A DNA stretch of 64,000 nt from Xenopus tropicalis (GCF_000004195.4 NC_030685.2:59520048-59584047), one strand, 5' to 3'. Shown: positions 31,243 through 44,045, counted from the first letter of the stretch. Numbers and translations are program-made. The notes: generated from the sequence alone by a model not told the origin.

Positions 31243-32958
31243 GTAAGAGCCAAGCCTTTAGAACACAGCTTTGTTAATTGAGCCACTGAGATATTTTCCA
31301 ATTATGTTGCCAAACTGCAGTGGCTGGCATATCTGTGAGCCAGCAATAGTGGGCATTCAGATGGCATAAGCTGCGGCAATTGCTACTTCACATAATCTGA
31401 GTGATTTTTCCCCCATATTGTAAGGCTAATACCCATAATGGTATTTCATAACCCACTGCAATCAGTCTCCATAAAAAGGGACACAATTGCAGGTACCCAT
31501 GTCCATTTTGTGTTGTTGCTACCCTGAAATGCATAGCAGATATTTATTTTGTGTGTAAGCTTGCCCTTTATCCAGAAGAAGAAGCCTGTGAACAAGAAGG
31601 ACACTTGTGCCCATGTGCTTTTCCTAGCAATACTAATTCTTATTTTTCAGGGGCAGAAGGATGGGGAAGAGCCACAGTTGCCCCATCTGTTGATCTCTTC
31701 TGTCTATGCTGCTAACAATCAGCTGAGATTGGAAGGCTTTCTTTTGTACAATAGACAACAGTTGGAAGTGGGATGTCCAACCTGCACCCTTGATGTCCAA
31801 ACTGCACTTACTGCTGTGTTAACTTGCAAGGTTGACACAGCTTGTCATCCTATGACTGCCATTTAAGCCAGCCCAGTATTTTACAAATGGCATTGGCCGC
31901 ACACACTGAATCTCTTTCATAATCATAATGATCTCTCTAGTTACCATACTACACTATACTTGCCCCAATACTTTGACTAGACTGATGTGTGGTACTGGTG
32001 ATTTCTGTTAGTGTCCCATGGAACCATCCTAAATGCATCCTTGTCATCTCATCTTTACCAGAGCAGTTCCATTAAAAGGAGCAAACTTTCATCTGCATAA
32101 ACATCTGCAGTGCAATTCACATTATTTAGAGCAGGCTGGTACAGATATTCGAAATGTTACTGTTCCCTGTCCAATTCTACCCTGTGTGTATTGACTAATA
32201 TGAATGGCACCCTCCTGTCAATGAGCACATGGGGCACTTTCAAACAGAAAGCACTCTAGTGTGTATTTTGTAACTAATATTCACAGAAGCAGGTGAATGC
32301 TGTCCAAATGGAGGCTTGTGGGCCAGATGTGACTTTCCAAAGGATTTCTACAGTACCCAATCTACTTCAAGGATCCATAAACTGTACTTTATGACATCAC
32401 CTTTTTAATTTAATGTAACCCCCCACTGTATAAGAAATAATTTTTTCCAGTACATGTATTAAATTGGACAGCACTGATCCATATCATATCAGTTTGGTTC
32501 CTCTTTGTAGATCTCTGCTTAAATTATTACTGGAGTGTTGCTGAGCACCCAAAAAATGTTTATATATTTTATGGAAGTATATTGTGCCTCACACTGAATC
32601 AGTTACCCATGTAACAAAGCCCACATCTATAGATAGAAATACAGAAGTTCATGGATAACTAGTACACAAAAGACATTATTATGACACTTGGCGCACACAT
32701 ATCACTATTCTATTGCTGTGCTTATATTGTGCACAGTTATTAATTCAAAATGTAAGGTATAACCACGTTTAAGAGGCTGGGTATCTATTTTATCTTAGCA
32801 AATGAATACATTGTATTTGGATGTGTGTGTTTGTTTTTAATATAAGTCCAGTTCTTCGCTATTTGGATGTTAATTTAATATGTTACTGCATGAAAAAGCA
32901 AATCTTAGAGGACCCAAAAGTGACCCGTGTGCCATTACCCGAATGGTTAGTAACAATA

Positions 32959-33332
32959 TTAAAGGGACAGTAACACCAAAAAATGAAAGAGTATAAAAGT
33001 AATTACTATATAATGTAATGCTGCCCTGTACTGGTACAACTGGTGTGTTTTCCTTAGAAAGACTACTATAGTTTATATAAACAAAGCTTCTGTGTAGCCA
33101 TGGGGGCAGCCATCTACAGGAGAAAAGGCACAGGTTACTTAGCAGATAACAGATAAAACCCCATTATATTCTCCTTTTTCCCAGCTTCAATGGCTGCCCC
33201 CGTGTTGACACAGCAGCTTATTTATATAAACCATATATGCAAACTTACCAGTTTTACCAGCGCAGGGCAATTGTACATTATATTTTAATTACTTTAAAAC
33301 ACTTTCATTTTTTGGTGTTACTGTTCCTTTAA
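32959..33332. mobile_element. T2-type palindromic MITE (TTAA ends), 374 bp
   Basis: Left end TTAAAGGGACAGTAACACC, right end GGTGTTACTGTTCCTTTAA. Internal inverted arms include GCCATGGGGGCAGCCAT and ATGGCTGCCCCCGTG. The two TTAA sites are complete. Confidence 0.9.
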
Positions 33333-33370
33333 GTGTAATGTCACATGTTGTGACCCATGTGAGTAGTAAC

Positions 33371-33537
33371 CAGGGATGCACCAAATCCAGGATTCTTTTG
33401 GGGATTTGGCTTTTTTCAGCAGGATTCAAATTTTGCCGAATCCACATGCCTGAACAGGCCGTAACAAAATCCTTAAAATCAACCAAGAATTTTACGGATC
33501 AACCGAATCCCAAAATAGTGGATTCGTTGCATCCCTA
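33371..33537. mobile_element. hAT-like MITE (GGGATGCACCAAATCCAGG family), 167 bp
   Basis: Begins CAGGGATGCACCAAATCCAG and ends GGATTCGTTGCATCCCTA. It has the exact 8-bp duplication GTAGTAAC at 33363-33370 and 33538-33545. Confidence 0.85.
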
Positions 33538-35679
33538 GTAGTAACATGAATTGCATTTGCAATTCAACCAGAAAACGCTTGAGTATTTATCTTCTGTCAG
33601 AAATCCTCCCCTTTTGCACAGTGACAAGCAATTGCTATTTACAACGTATGTCAGTTACTGCACACACAGGGCCGTTGCTGGTCATATTGGCATTCTCTCT
33701 GCTAGAGGAAATGGCACCTGTGACATAGCCCTAAGATTTTGTATATGCTTGCCATTATTTCTGTCCCAAGCTGTGGTTTGTGCATTTCTAGATTTGTTTT
33801 TAATTTGTCTGCAAATGGTTTTCTGGAGACTTGTTTGTTAGGCTTGAAGCAAATGTGATTTAGCCGGTGGGGCTAATTTACTAACACAGATGTTAAATTG
33901 CACCAGTCTGGTTACCCATAACAACAAATTGCATATTTACTTTCACTTAGGAGCTTGTAGTAGACTGATCAAAACCATCATGGTTTCAGGTTGGACACCT
34001 CTAAGGTACATTCCGAAGATATCTAACAACTGTAATGCAGTAAAATATATTCTTTGTATTTTTGTCTCTTTCCACCAAAAGGGCCCTTCTGGGGGGCTCA
34101 GAGACAGTGTTTTGCAATTAATCCAACCATAAGTCTACTGTCATGCATGTCGGTTTCCCCGCTGGCAGTAAAAAAGTAAAAGAGAAAATGCCGATTCAGC
34201 CCCTATGGCCTCATGTGTATGCCCTGACAGGAATGGCCAGTGAACACTGGAGTGTGCTGCATGTAACAGCTTAAAGCAAGGGGGCTAGACGCTTAGTAGA
34301 CAATGTTATTTTTATTTTCATGTGTTTTTTAGCTAAGGGGAATGATTATTGTTTTGTATCAGGAATTACAAAAATTCCTCATATCACATGCTTATCTACT
34401 ATTATTATTATTATTACTATTATCTACTATTAATATTATCTACTAGGTCTGTGGCGCAGGTAGAATATTTTAAATCTGTCCGAATTTTTTATAGATGACA
34501 GAAATATAAAAACCTTCAGATCATTGCCCAAGAGCACTTATAGAAATCTTTGTGTATTGATCTCTAATCCTGTGTGCCATAGGTCAGAAATAATAGTGGG
34601 TCACACGCAAATGCTCGCAGGGGCTTGTTGGACACTTTTGTGTCCTCACTTCTGTGCCTTTGTGATAGACAGAACTGTCTATGTATAAAACAGAATCCTT
34701 GCTTGTCTTGTCGGTATCTTCATGTGTTATTGCAAACCGGTGATCTAAGAACCATTTGGTTTCCCACACTGCCAGAGAACATAATGAGAATTGTAAGTCT
34801 TGTTTACTTTAGATTGCTCCTATACAAAGACTTTACCGAAAGGTATGTGATGCACCTGCAAGTCAGTCCCTGCTCTATATGACATCTAAGTCATGTTCAC
34901 GTGAGCAGAGACTGGCATATTTCTAGCAGTGCAACCGGCTGCTGGATATTGTAGGTATCTGGTTTGAGCAGATAAAGATTCTTGGCTTCTCTATAGTTGG
35001 AGGGGCCCCTTTACTTTAGGTTTGCCGCCCTTTTATTCCAGGCCAATGTTAGTAGGTTTAGTAGACATTAACCAGAAACAGGGGAAGCAGATATCTGTTA
35101 CTGTTGCTTTATTACAGAGAAGTTAATTCTTCTAAAATTCAGTGTTTTATATTTTATGAGATAAATCTTATTTTGCCTTTGGCCTTAAGCAGGCTGTAGG
35201 AAGCTACATTATCACATGCAAATTCACTTCTGTAATCTGTTATTTCAGAATATTTTTGTCACAGTTGCGTTATTTGCCCATTCCTTTTCTATTTCCATTA
35301 ATCGTGTTTGTGGAAACATTATCAGGATGTTGGAAATGTTATTGCTGTGTTTTGATTTGAGTCCGTGGCGCCTGGGCTAGTGGCCCTACAGTGCACACGC
35401 TGACAGCTCTCTGTTTAGATGGTGATTTTTTTCTATTGGATGGTGTTCTAAATGAGGCCTAAAGTCACCCAAACACCTGTAAATATTTAGCCATGTCATG
35501 TCGTTCAGATCTGTCCAGCTGAAAGCCCACAATACCATGGCCCTCCATACTGTTGGGGTATTACGTCATCATTATGATATAATCCTGTGCACAGATATGT
35601 TGTTTGTGAGCTAATTGGCCTAGCACATGCTAGAAGTTGGACAAAGCCTATGAGCTTTACCAATAACAAAGGCATGTGG

Positions 35680-35800
35680 TCCAAGTTAAGCGGGTTTTAA
35701 GCATGCTGCTGGGAATTTCCCTTAAATTTACTCCACGTTTTACAACCTCTGATGAAGCGTCCAGTGGCGCAAAATGTGTTAGGAGAGAAGAGCTCAGAGA
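35680..35800 (+). mobile_element. Possible retroelement tail fragment
   Basis: CTGATGA at 35749-35755 followed by GCGTCCAGTGGCGC resembles the hammerhead-like core of the other tails. The expected GAAAC is changed to AAAATG, so any activity is lost. Confidence 0.3.
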
Positions 35801-37393
35801 CTATGGAGCACTGAGATACCTCTGTCCTTTTGGTATGGTTTGGTTTATGATTTATGACCCTACCAATGCACTCACCTGTCAGACAGTTATTGCTATGAAA
35901 TACAAGTGTTTTTGCGCTATATTTGCGTGACCCATGAGTACACTGCAGGGTTCTAACAATTATGGTTAATGTCCGTAAAGAACCTTGCCAAGCAGGTGGT
36001 ACCTTAAACCTCAGCACTTACTGCTGCCAGAAGAAGCACTGAAATTTTGAGGACTTGTACTAGAATCACATGTTCAGAAATGGAAAAGAAGTTGGAAAGC
36101 TTTTTAGAGCTATTACTCGTTATATTACCAGTCATAATAAATTGCATTGGAAAGTGTACTGTTTATATAAAAAAACACTACTCAATTTATAAAATGGGAA
36201 TATATATTTACCTAATATATGGCTACATTTACTTTCACATACACTTGCATAATGCTTTTTTTTCTTAATGGGAAATGTCTTTTAAACCATATTCCTATAT
36301 GGATAGTAAGTGATTTGTTTTTATCTGTGCTGCAGACTGCACTGTTTAAATGTAGCTACATAGTATGTATCAATGTTAAACAAAAAACCTATCCCCTGAT
36401 TACAGATGTTTATGAAATGTACATAACACAGGGCTGCAAAGATTTCCATCCATGTCAAATGAGAATGTAGCTAAAGTGATGAGGAGAATACCCTCCTGCT
36501 TACGCAGATTTCAGCAAAGCTCTTCAAGATACATTTTTAAATTCATGCCCATAAACTGATCTGAGAAAAATTGCCCGGCAGGGCTTACAATCGAGAGAGG
36601 ACTGGGGAGAAAGGGAACAGAAGGTATAAGCAGACCGCGGTCAATAGTTTATAGTCTCCCTGCCTTCGGATGATCTTTTTGGAGGGGATATTCCTGGCCG
36701 GGGAATTATTTGGTCAGCTGTTGTGTTTCTGAGAGTGCCCCTCTCCCCATTCCTCCCCTTGTAATGTGTCAGTGTGGATCCAGGGAGCATCTGTCACAGC
36801 CCTGGCCTGACAATATAACCTGTTATTATGGAAGGGCCTTTTAAATGCCTTGGGGAATTAAAAAATTAGCTTCCCAATACCCACACCACAGCTCTAATTT
36901 TAATATCTGTGGATCTTTAGCATTATATCATGGGCGCTGTGATGACTGGCTCAGAATGCTGGGAGTAGTCACAATTGCTGGATGGCTGCCACTTTATCTT
37001 TGCTGATTCAGTCAGTCAGTCCTGGGCCTTTATTGAACAAGAAAGCATTTTATTTGTCCATTTTGTTTTTAAATTCCTTTATTTGTCCAGTAACGTTCTG
37101 AACCTTTGGCAGTACAGATATAAAATATTAAGTTTTTGAATGATATATTGTAGGTTCTAACTGGCCACTAACAAGACAAACACGGTCAATTTTAGAGTCT
37201 CTTCCCTGGCTGCCATTAACCATACTGATCATCCTCAGTGTGATGGCCTCTTTGTGAATTCCTCATTGTTCTTAAGTGGAAATCTACTAACTAAAGTTCA
37301 GAGTGTCTCTATATAAACTGTTACGGGGACAAATCAAAAACAGCTCGAGGGCAGCAGGTGTATATTAAAACAGAGGACAGAACTGAATGATAT

Positions 37394-37889
37394 TTTATTT
37401 ACAGGGTAACCCTTTTGAAATAAAAAAATAACAAAAGTGGTATAAGGCACGCCCACGACAAATCTCCCTGTTCGCGGGCGACTAATCTCCCCGAGTTGCC
37501 ATCAGTTGCCATCCCACCGGCGAACATGGAAGTCGCCGGTGGGATGGCACACGCGGCGGCGCGATTTGCCAAAATCGCCTGCGCAGCGTGTACCATCCCA
37601 CCGGCGACTTACATGTTCGCCGGTGGGATGGTAGTTTGGGGAGATTAGTCGCCCGTGACAAGGGAGATTTGTCGCGGGCGACTAATCTCCCCGTGTGCCA
37701 GAGCCCTAAAGGTGATACCTTTATTGGCTAGCTAAGATAATCATAGCAAGCTTTCAGAACATTTTAGTTCCTTTTTCAAGATGATTACAAAATGTTCTAA
37801 AAGCTTGCTATGATTATCTTGATTATCTATGATTATCACCTTTATACCACTTTTGTTATTTTTTATTTCAAAAGGGTTACCCTGTAAAC
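37394..37889. mobile_element. Foldback element with long inverted arms, hosting a Harbinger-like MITE
   Basis: The arm ACAGGGTAACCCTTTTGAAA followed by ATAACAAAAGTGGTATAA (37394-37445) is repeated in inverse orientation at 37838-37887. Second-level arms GATAATCATAGCAAGCTTT (37736) and AAAGCTTGCTATGATTATC (37800) flank a short loop. The left arm is separated from the rest by an inserted MITE at 37446-37706. Confidence 0.8.
37446..37706. mobile_element. Harbinger-like MITE, GGGCTCTGGC family, left end deleted
   Basis: The right end GTGTGCCAGAGCCC is followed by TAA (37707-37709), matching TAA at 37443-37445 on the left. Inside are repeated CATCCCACCGGCGA words in both orientations. Part of the left terminal repeat is missing (starts GGCACGCCC). 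Confidence 0.8.
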
Positions 37890-39517
37890 ATTTTGACTTG
37901 CTAGCACAGTACATCACCTTTTCCTGATATTTTATTGCAAGAGGAATACAAACATGTAGCCTATCTCAGAATGGCCTCTTTAATTTGAAAATGACATCGA
38001 CAGTTGGCCCTTTTTGATTTATATACAGATTTTATCTCACAGTTACAATTTCATCTGCAAATACACAGTTGTATGGTATAATTTGCAAGGACCCAAACCA
38101 TAGTGGTCACTGGAAGTGCACATAGGATAGAAGGCCCCCACTATGATTCATAGAAGAGGACACCAAACCCAAAGTGCAGTTAGAATTCACAAGAGAGACT
38201 GGAAAATAGTGGAAATCCGTAACAGGGCATTGTGACCAGTTGGAAATTTTTCAAATAAAATTTTATAGGGCTCATTCTAAACACAGTGCAAAGTTTAAGC
38301 ACAAATCGTCTTGCATTTTTCCAGAATTTCAGCTATATTTTTCTTATTGCATTTGTGTGTTCATGCCATTACTTCTTGGGCCCCGGATCAATTAATTCAT
38401 TAGCCACTAGTCAGTTGTGGCAATGGATGCAAGCCATTAACGGAACCCCGAATTACTGCCAGATCCATGCTGATAATGCAGATGGAGTGGGACAGATGTT
38501 GCAATGCAACAACAAGTTGTTAAGCAGCCTGTAAAGACACAAGTACCTTTGTGGTTAGCATCAATGTAATGCTTTGCAGCTGCACTTGTGTTAGTAAATC
38601 AGTCCTAAAGTGTAATTTACTAAAATAAATCATAAATATGGGACATCCAGAGGGAGCAAACAGTTCTTTTTCAGGCAAGTGGGACAAAATGATGGTGTAA
38701 GATTCAAAAAATGTTCCCATTGGAATGGATTCGATTTGGAGGAGGCTATTAAAAACCAGTGTTAAATGCAGAAGCGTAAAATAGGATTTGACTGTATTCA
38801 TATCTAGCCTACTAAAGTTTACGCTAATTTGCCCTTGCTCCTGGGACAAATGGCTTTACATAATGTACAGTAGAAGGTGCTCACAGCTGGGATCCAGCAC
38901 CTTGTTTGGGCAGTTAGAGAGGATCTGGTTAGCTATCGCCCTGCCTTCATCCTTTACCTAGCCATGTAAAGAGGCCAGAGCCCGTCAGGGTTTATGCACA
39001 GATGGCCGGCCATGAAAAGCCTGACTCAGCGGCTTCCACACACAAAGTAACACGTAGAAACTTATTTATAGATCTTCAGAACTGAACAGAATAGACCTAT
39101 CTCCCACATTCTCATCCTGAGGTGTTGGATAGTTGATAACTATGGCAATTGGAGGATGAATGGCTGGCTTTTTTTGTGTAATCTGTGCACAATGGGGAGG
39201 GCAAAATTGGCACAAGGACTGAATTCCTTGCCAAATGGCTAATATGACAGTATCATATGGAATAAAGTGCCAGGATTTCTGCATGAAACATTAGTGGCAG
39301 TTTGCACAGGGCAGTATGTGTGACTTCTCATTTATTCCTTCATTGGCTGTGGAAGAGATTGATTCCACTTCTGTTGGATGCAGTTGTTGTATTAGTATAG
39401 AATGTGTTTATTTCAGGGCTGTTCTGTGGGGGAATGCTGTGGTAGTTGAGAAATGTTGGTACATTGCAATCTTATTTAAAGGCTACCTCATGTTGCTGTT
39501 GAATAGCTGGAGTCTAA

Positions 39518-39682
39518 AGGTGGCCATACATGTTACAATGATGACCTTTCCCACGACCATTTTCCATCCTGTCCAGTGGGTGAGGCGACCGATGTCCAAG
39601 GCATTTGCCAATATCGCCTTGTCTCCCACCATACAGGCATTGAATATCGCAAACAATAATATTGGTGTGTGTACGGCCACCT
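39518..39682. mobile_element. Harbinger-like MITE (AGGTGGCCATACATG termini), 165 bp
   Basis: Begins AGGTGGCCATACATG and ends GTGTACGGCCACCT. TAA lies on both sides (39515-39517 and 39683-39685). Confidence 0.78.
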
Positions 39683-39961
39683 TAATATTAGTAACTGTGC
39701 AAAGTTTGCATCAGGTGCAGTAACCCATAGCAACCAATTTAATTTTTGGTTTTAAACAGTTGGTTTCAAACCGTGGACCAGTAAATGTTACTAGCTGGCT
39801 TCTAAAATTTGCACGTTTTAGAACAGCTAATGACTTTACCTAGGATTGTATTACTTTCTTTTTCCCTCATAGGTCAAACACAAGTGCAGGAGCCTGGCTG
39901 TGTATTATGCTACCCAGTAAGCAACTTGTTATCTGTCTTGATGGGCTTAATTGCATAGATT

Positions 39962-39974
39962 GGGGGGGGGGGGG
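39962..39974. repeat. G homopolymer run
   Basis: Thirteen consecutive G. No function inferred. Confidence 0.9.
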
Positions 39975-40854
39975 TCAAAAACATGTTTTCTTAGTAACCC
40001 AATTGTATCCAGTCCATTTGTTTCATTGTTGAACAGCAAATACTTCACTGGTTTACATCAGATCATAGCGGCTTGTGTAGTTTGGTCTGCAGATGACCCC
40101 ATAGACACAGTCGCCAGTCTGATTGGTTAGCTATTTGTTTTGTCTGATGTTGACTGTCTGCTAATGTATAGCCATTGTAGGACATAGCTGCAGATGCAAA
40201 CATATCTACAAGAGATGCAGATCCTGGGTGAAATGAGTTAGGCACAATATTATCCCATAGTCTTGTTTAATAGAAGCATAGACATATTTACAATTAAATC
40301 CCGAAACAGAATGTATTTCTAATGCTTAGCTTGTTGTTTGTCTAATCTTTTGTCAGCCCGGAACAACACAGAGAAGCTCATTACACTGATCCATGGCCCC
40401 CCTGCTCACAGTGAAACTAGCGGAGCTGTGTGTTTTTTATGAGGACCATTAAAAGCTTTTAGTCAAACCATACAATTAGTAAGATTAAGGAGCCTGGTTT
40501 ACTCTATCAACTAGTTGCTTGAACAGGATAGCTGCTTCCTACACAGGCATGTCCCTGTAAGAGACAGCTGCAGTGTCATCAAGGCTGGGCAAATGGAATG
40601 GCATTGCTGGCGTCCAGGGGATATCCCCTAGCAAGTGTTTTCTTGCAATTTCTATTGCAAACAAGGGATCGCTGGAATAAATATACTAGAGTCCACACCT
40701 TAGTGTGAAACGTAGGTTTGTTTTTCCTGGAACAGGCAGTAGTAGCAGCAGAGGTGCAAACAGTTACAAACTTATGACAGGTGCAGTCACAGTTTCCAGG
40801 ACTGCTGCATTAAATGAAATCTGAAAATGTGTGACTTGTACTTTGTTATTGTTA

Positions 40855-41090
40855 TCCTTTCTTTATTATTTATCGACATGTTCCACTTGACTTTACAGAT
40901 ATTATATGTAATTCACATCAGCCTTTGTCCCAGTGGCGCTTACAGTCTAAGACCCCCTATTACACACAGTATAGTTTATTTTATCAGGAGCCAGAAACCC
41001 ATGTAAATGCTTTGAGAACATACAAACTTCTTGCATGTAGTGCCCTGGCTAACATTGAACAAGGGCTGGTTTGTCTTCAGGTTAACATTT
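40855..41090. repeat. Dispersed repeat fragment (GGCGCTTACAGTCTAAG family)
   Basis: The order TTATTTATCGACATGTTCC, GTGGCGCTTACAGTCTAAG, TTTATCAGGAGCCA and CATGTAAATGCTTTGAGAAC follows a widespread amphibian dispersed repeat of SINE-like size. The ends are unclear. Confidence 0.45.
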
Positions 41091-41105
41091 AGTATATAAT
41101 TGAAG

Positions 41106-41542
41106 GGCCTGGTCTTAGCAACTTTTTCACTGGACTTGATCTTTTAATTTTTTTTTTTATTATTTGCGTTCATCTTCTGACTGTTTTCAGCTTTCAAATG
41201 GAGGGATCACTGATGCCCTGCTGCCAAAAAAATTATTGCTCTGTGAGGCTACAATTTTTTCTTGTTATTTTGTTATACTTTTTAACTATCTATGTAGGCC
41301 CTTCTCTATTCATATTCCCATTTTGCTTTTAAATCACTGCCTGGTTGCTAGGTTAACTTGGACCCTAGCAATCAGCTGCTAAACTTCTAATCTGTTGAAC
41401 TGCTAAATAATTTAAAAACTACAAGCAATAAAAAATAAAGATTTTGTTTTGCAAATTGTTGATTCTTCAGTTGCAAACTGTTTTATAATATCACTCTCTA
41501 CACCATATTAAAAGTGAATTGAAAGGTGAACAACCCCTTTAA
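41106..41542. mobile_element. T2-type MITE of the long TTAA family, left-truncated
   Basis: The right end GGTGAACAACCCCTTTAA carries TTAA. The interior shares CACTGCCTGGTTGCTAGG and GAGGCTACAATTTTTT words with 47456-48253, 48971-49333 and 53628-54026. Confidence 0.75.
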
Positions 41543-41601
41543 GCTGGTAATTTATCTATATTGCCAATATGTTCTGTAGAGCTAAATTGTATGAAGAGAT
41601 A

Positions 41602-41605
<4 letters not shown>

Positions 41606-41643
<38 letters not shown>
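41606..41643. repeat. AT dinucleotide microsatellite
   Basis: About 19 AT repeats. Confidence 0.9.
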
Positions 41644-41646
<3 letters not shown>

Positions 41647-42248
41647 TTTATTTTTTCATTGTAATTCCAAGAATCCATTGACAATGCAAAGAATTGCAGA
41701 GCGACTGTGCAGTTCTGAGCTCATTGGCTGGATGCCCACGCTAACAAATTATGGAAACATTTATTTCAAGTATCTTATTGTGCTCCTCTCTATAAGCCCA
41801 CTTTGTATATTTTATAGTACAAATTAGAAGGGAATAGATGTGAGATCTGCTAATTTGCACTTCAGAGATGATATCTAAGGTGTACAGTCCATTTGCAAGT
41901 GGCCCAAGCACCTTCTTGGTGTAATGATTGGTTGAAGAACTAAAACTCCCAGAAACCACCTGCCAGCAATGAGGTTTGCTGCCAACCTCAGTTCACCATT
42001 TACTCACTTAAGATGAATACAGATTGTTTGATTAACACTATCGTTGACATGGATTCCTGCAGTGCATTGAGTGGCTACTTGAGTAAATGGCGGAGTCTAG
42101 CCTTTGTGGGTGACCTGTGAATAAGCCAATGGGGTCTAAAGAAATAATTTTTCATATAATTGTTCAAAATAAAGCTGATTGAACTGAAATACACAGGCTG
42201 AAAATATACACCTTACGCTGTGTGTGGCATCAGCCTTAGCTTCTACAG

Positions 42249-43061
42249 CAGTGTTTTTCAACCTTTTTTGGGCAAAGGCACACTTGTTTCATGAAAAAAA
42301 TCACGAGGCACACCACCATTAGAAAATGTTAAAAAATTTAACTCTGTGCCCAGCAGCAGTGCCCCCCTAGTACACTGGTGCCCAGCAGCAGTGCCCCCCT
42401 AGTACATTGGTGCCAAGAGCAGTGCCCCCCTAGTACATTGGTGCCCAGCAGCAGTGCCCCCCTAGTACATTGGTGCCAAGAGCAGTGCCCCCCTAGTACA
42501 CTGGTGCCCAGCAGCAGTGCCCCCCTAGTAAATTGGTGCCAAGAGCAGTGCCCCCCTAGTACATTGGTGCCCAGCAGCAGTGCCCCCCTAGTACATTGGT
42601 GCCAAGAGCAGTGCCCCCCTAGTACATTGGTGCCCAGCAGCAGTGCCCCCCTAGTACATTGGTGCCAAGAGCAGTGCCCCCCTAGTACATTGGTGCCCAG
42701 CAGCAGTGCCCCCCAGTACATTGGTGCCAAGAGCCAGCCCCCCTAGTACATTGGTGCCCAGCAGCAGTGCCCCCATAAGTCAGTGTGCCCCGTGGCCCCC
42801 CCTAATACATTGGTGCCCAGCAGCATTTTACTCTTCGGCGGCTTCAGCAGCATCTTCCCCTGACGCGCGCCGCCTCTGCACTTCTGCCTACACGCGACCG
42901 CACACAGGCCCTTTTATAACGTTGCGCCCCGTGCATACTGACGTCACCCTTACACACGGGACGCAACCAATGACAGGGCCCGGATTTTTTTTTTAAAGTA
43001 AAAATTGCGGCCCTGCCTACAGCACACTAGTGTGCCGCGGAACAGTGGTTGAAAAACGCTG
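42249..43061. mobile_element. hAT-like element (CAGTGTTTTTCAACC termini), 813 bp, with internal minisatellite
   Basis: Begins CAGTGTTTTTCAACCTTTTT and ends GGTTGAAAAACGCTG. It has the exact 8-bp duplication TTCTACAG at 42241-42248 and 43062-43069. About half the element is a tandem array. No transposase reading frame; the long frames are produced by the array. Confidence 0.92.
42347..42812. repeat. Dimeric 63-bp minisatellite (32 + 31 bp) within the hAT-like element
   Basis: Alternating units: GTGCCCAGCAGCAGTGCCCC and GTGCCAAGAGCAGTGCCCCC, each followed by CCTAGTACATTG. Six to seven dimers, with decay at the right (42770 onward). Confidence 0.9.
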
Positions 43062-43471
43062 TTCTACAGAAATGCAACTGACACCCTTAGCTGTTACATT
43101 GTCCTGGAAACTGTTGCCCCTGAAGCTGTTGTTCACCAGAAGTTAAAGAGCTGCAGGAAAGTCTGGCATTATGGAAGAAGATCTTGACTTGTGCAGGAAA
43201 TATGGGCCCTTATCTGAAGGGGAACTAAACATTATATAAATAAGTGATGTCTAAAATGCACCTTCCCTCCTGCAAGCCTTTGGCTGTAAATGGATTGCTT
43301 GGATTTTTAGTTCAGCAGTAGATGATAGCTTCAACATGAAGATCCCTGATGTATATTCTGAAATAATTTATTTATACATAGTATAACTTGGCCTTTGTTC
43401 CTATGTCAGTCTTCTCTCTGCCCAAGGATACCCTTGTAATACTAAGTGTCCAGGCTGTTTATACCTTAGAT

Positions 43472-43657
43472 CAGCGGTTCTCAACCTTCCTAATGCCGGG
43501 ACCCTTTAATACAGTTCCTCATGTTGTGGTGACCCCCAACCATGAAATTATTCCTAAGACCATTGGAAATATGTGTTTTCCGATGGTCTTAGGCGACCCC
43601 TGTGAAAGGGTTGTTCGACCCCCAAAGGGGTAGCGACCCACAGGTTGAGAACCACTG
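43472..43657 (-). mobile_element. SPIN-type hAT element, internally deleted, 186 bp
   Basis: Begins CAGCGGTTCTCAACCTTCC and ends AGGTTGAGAACCACTG. It has the exact 8-bp duplication CCTTAGAT at 43464-43471 and 43658-43665. On the minus strand, CCTTTGGGGGTCGAACAACC, GGGGTCGCCTAAGACCATCG and the central palindrome match what I recall of the SPIN (Space Invaders) nonautonomous consensus. SPIN elements were shown to have moved horizontally among tetrapods, including X. tropicalis. The short length indicates a nonautonomous form. Confidence 0.85.
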
Positions 43658-44025
43658 CCTTAGATTAATGCCATTTCTGGTTGCAGGACCCTACTTTTTA
43701 TGTATCATGGGGCCCCAAAAAAGACTGTTATGGTGACCGCCTCCTCTAAAGATGGCAAACCCCACATCTTTGTGACTGTTAGTTCATGACAAGCAGGAAA
43801 TTGCTAGTTTGAATATGTAATCTCAAGCCGTTGGGCAAACTGTTTATTTTACACACAATAAAATGAGACTTTATGCATTACTAAATATAGACTGAAATAG
43901 CCCTCCTATATGTACAGAATAATGGCATCCAGGGAAGCACATTCTCATTTGTACTCCGCTTTATAGCTATGCAGAAATAAAGCATGTTACTGCAAGTGGA
44001 ATGTGTCTCCAAATGTTTCCAAATT

Positions 44026-44045
44026 CTCTCTCTCTCTCTCTCTCT
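44026..44045. repeat. CT dinucleotide microsatellite
   Basis: Ten CT repeats. Confidence 0.9.

Noticed and set aside
42338..42746. Reading frames on both strands of about 120-130 codons
   Set aside because: Created by the 63-bp dimeric minisatellite, which by chance is a multiple of three. Open on both strands, so no strand-specific coding signal.
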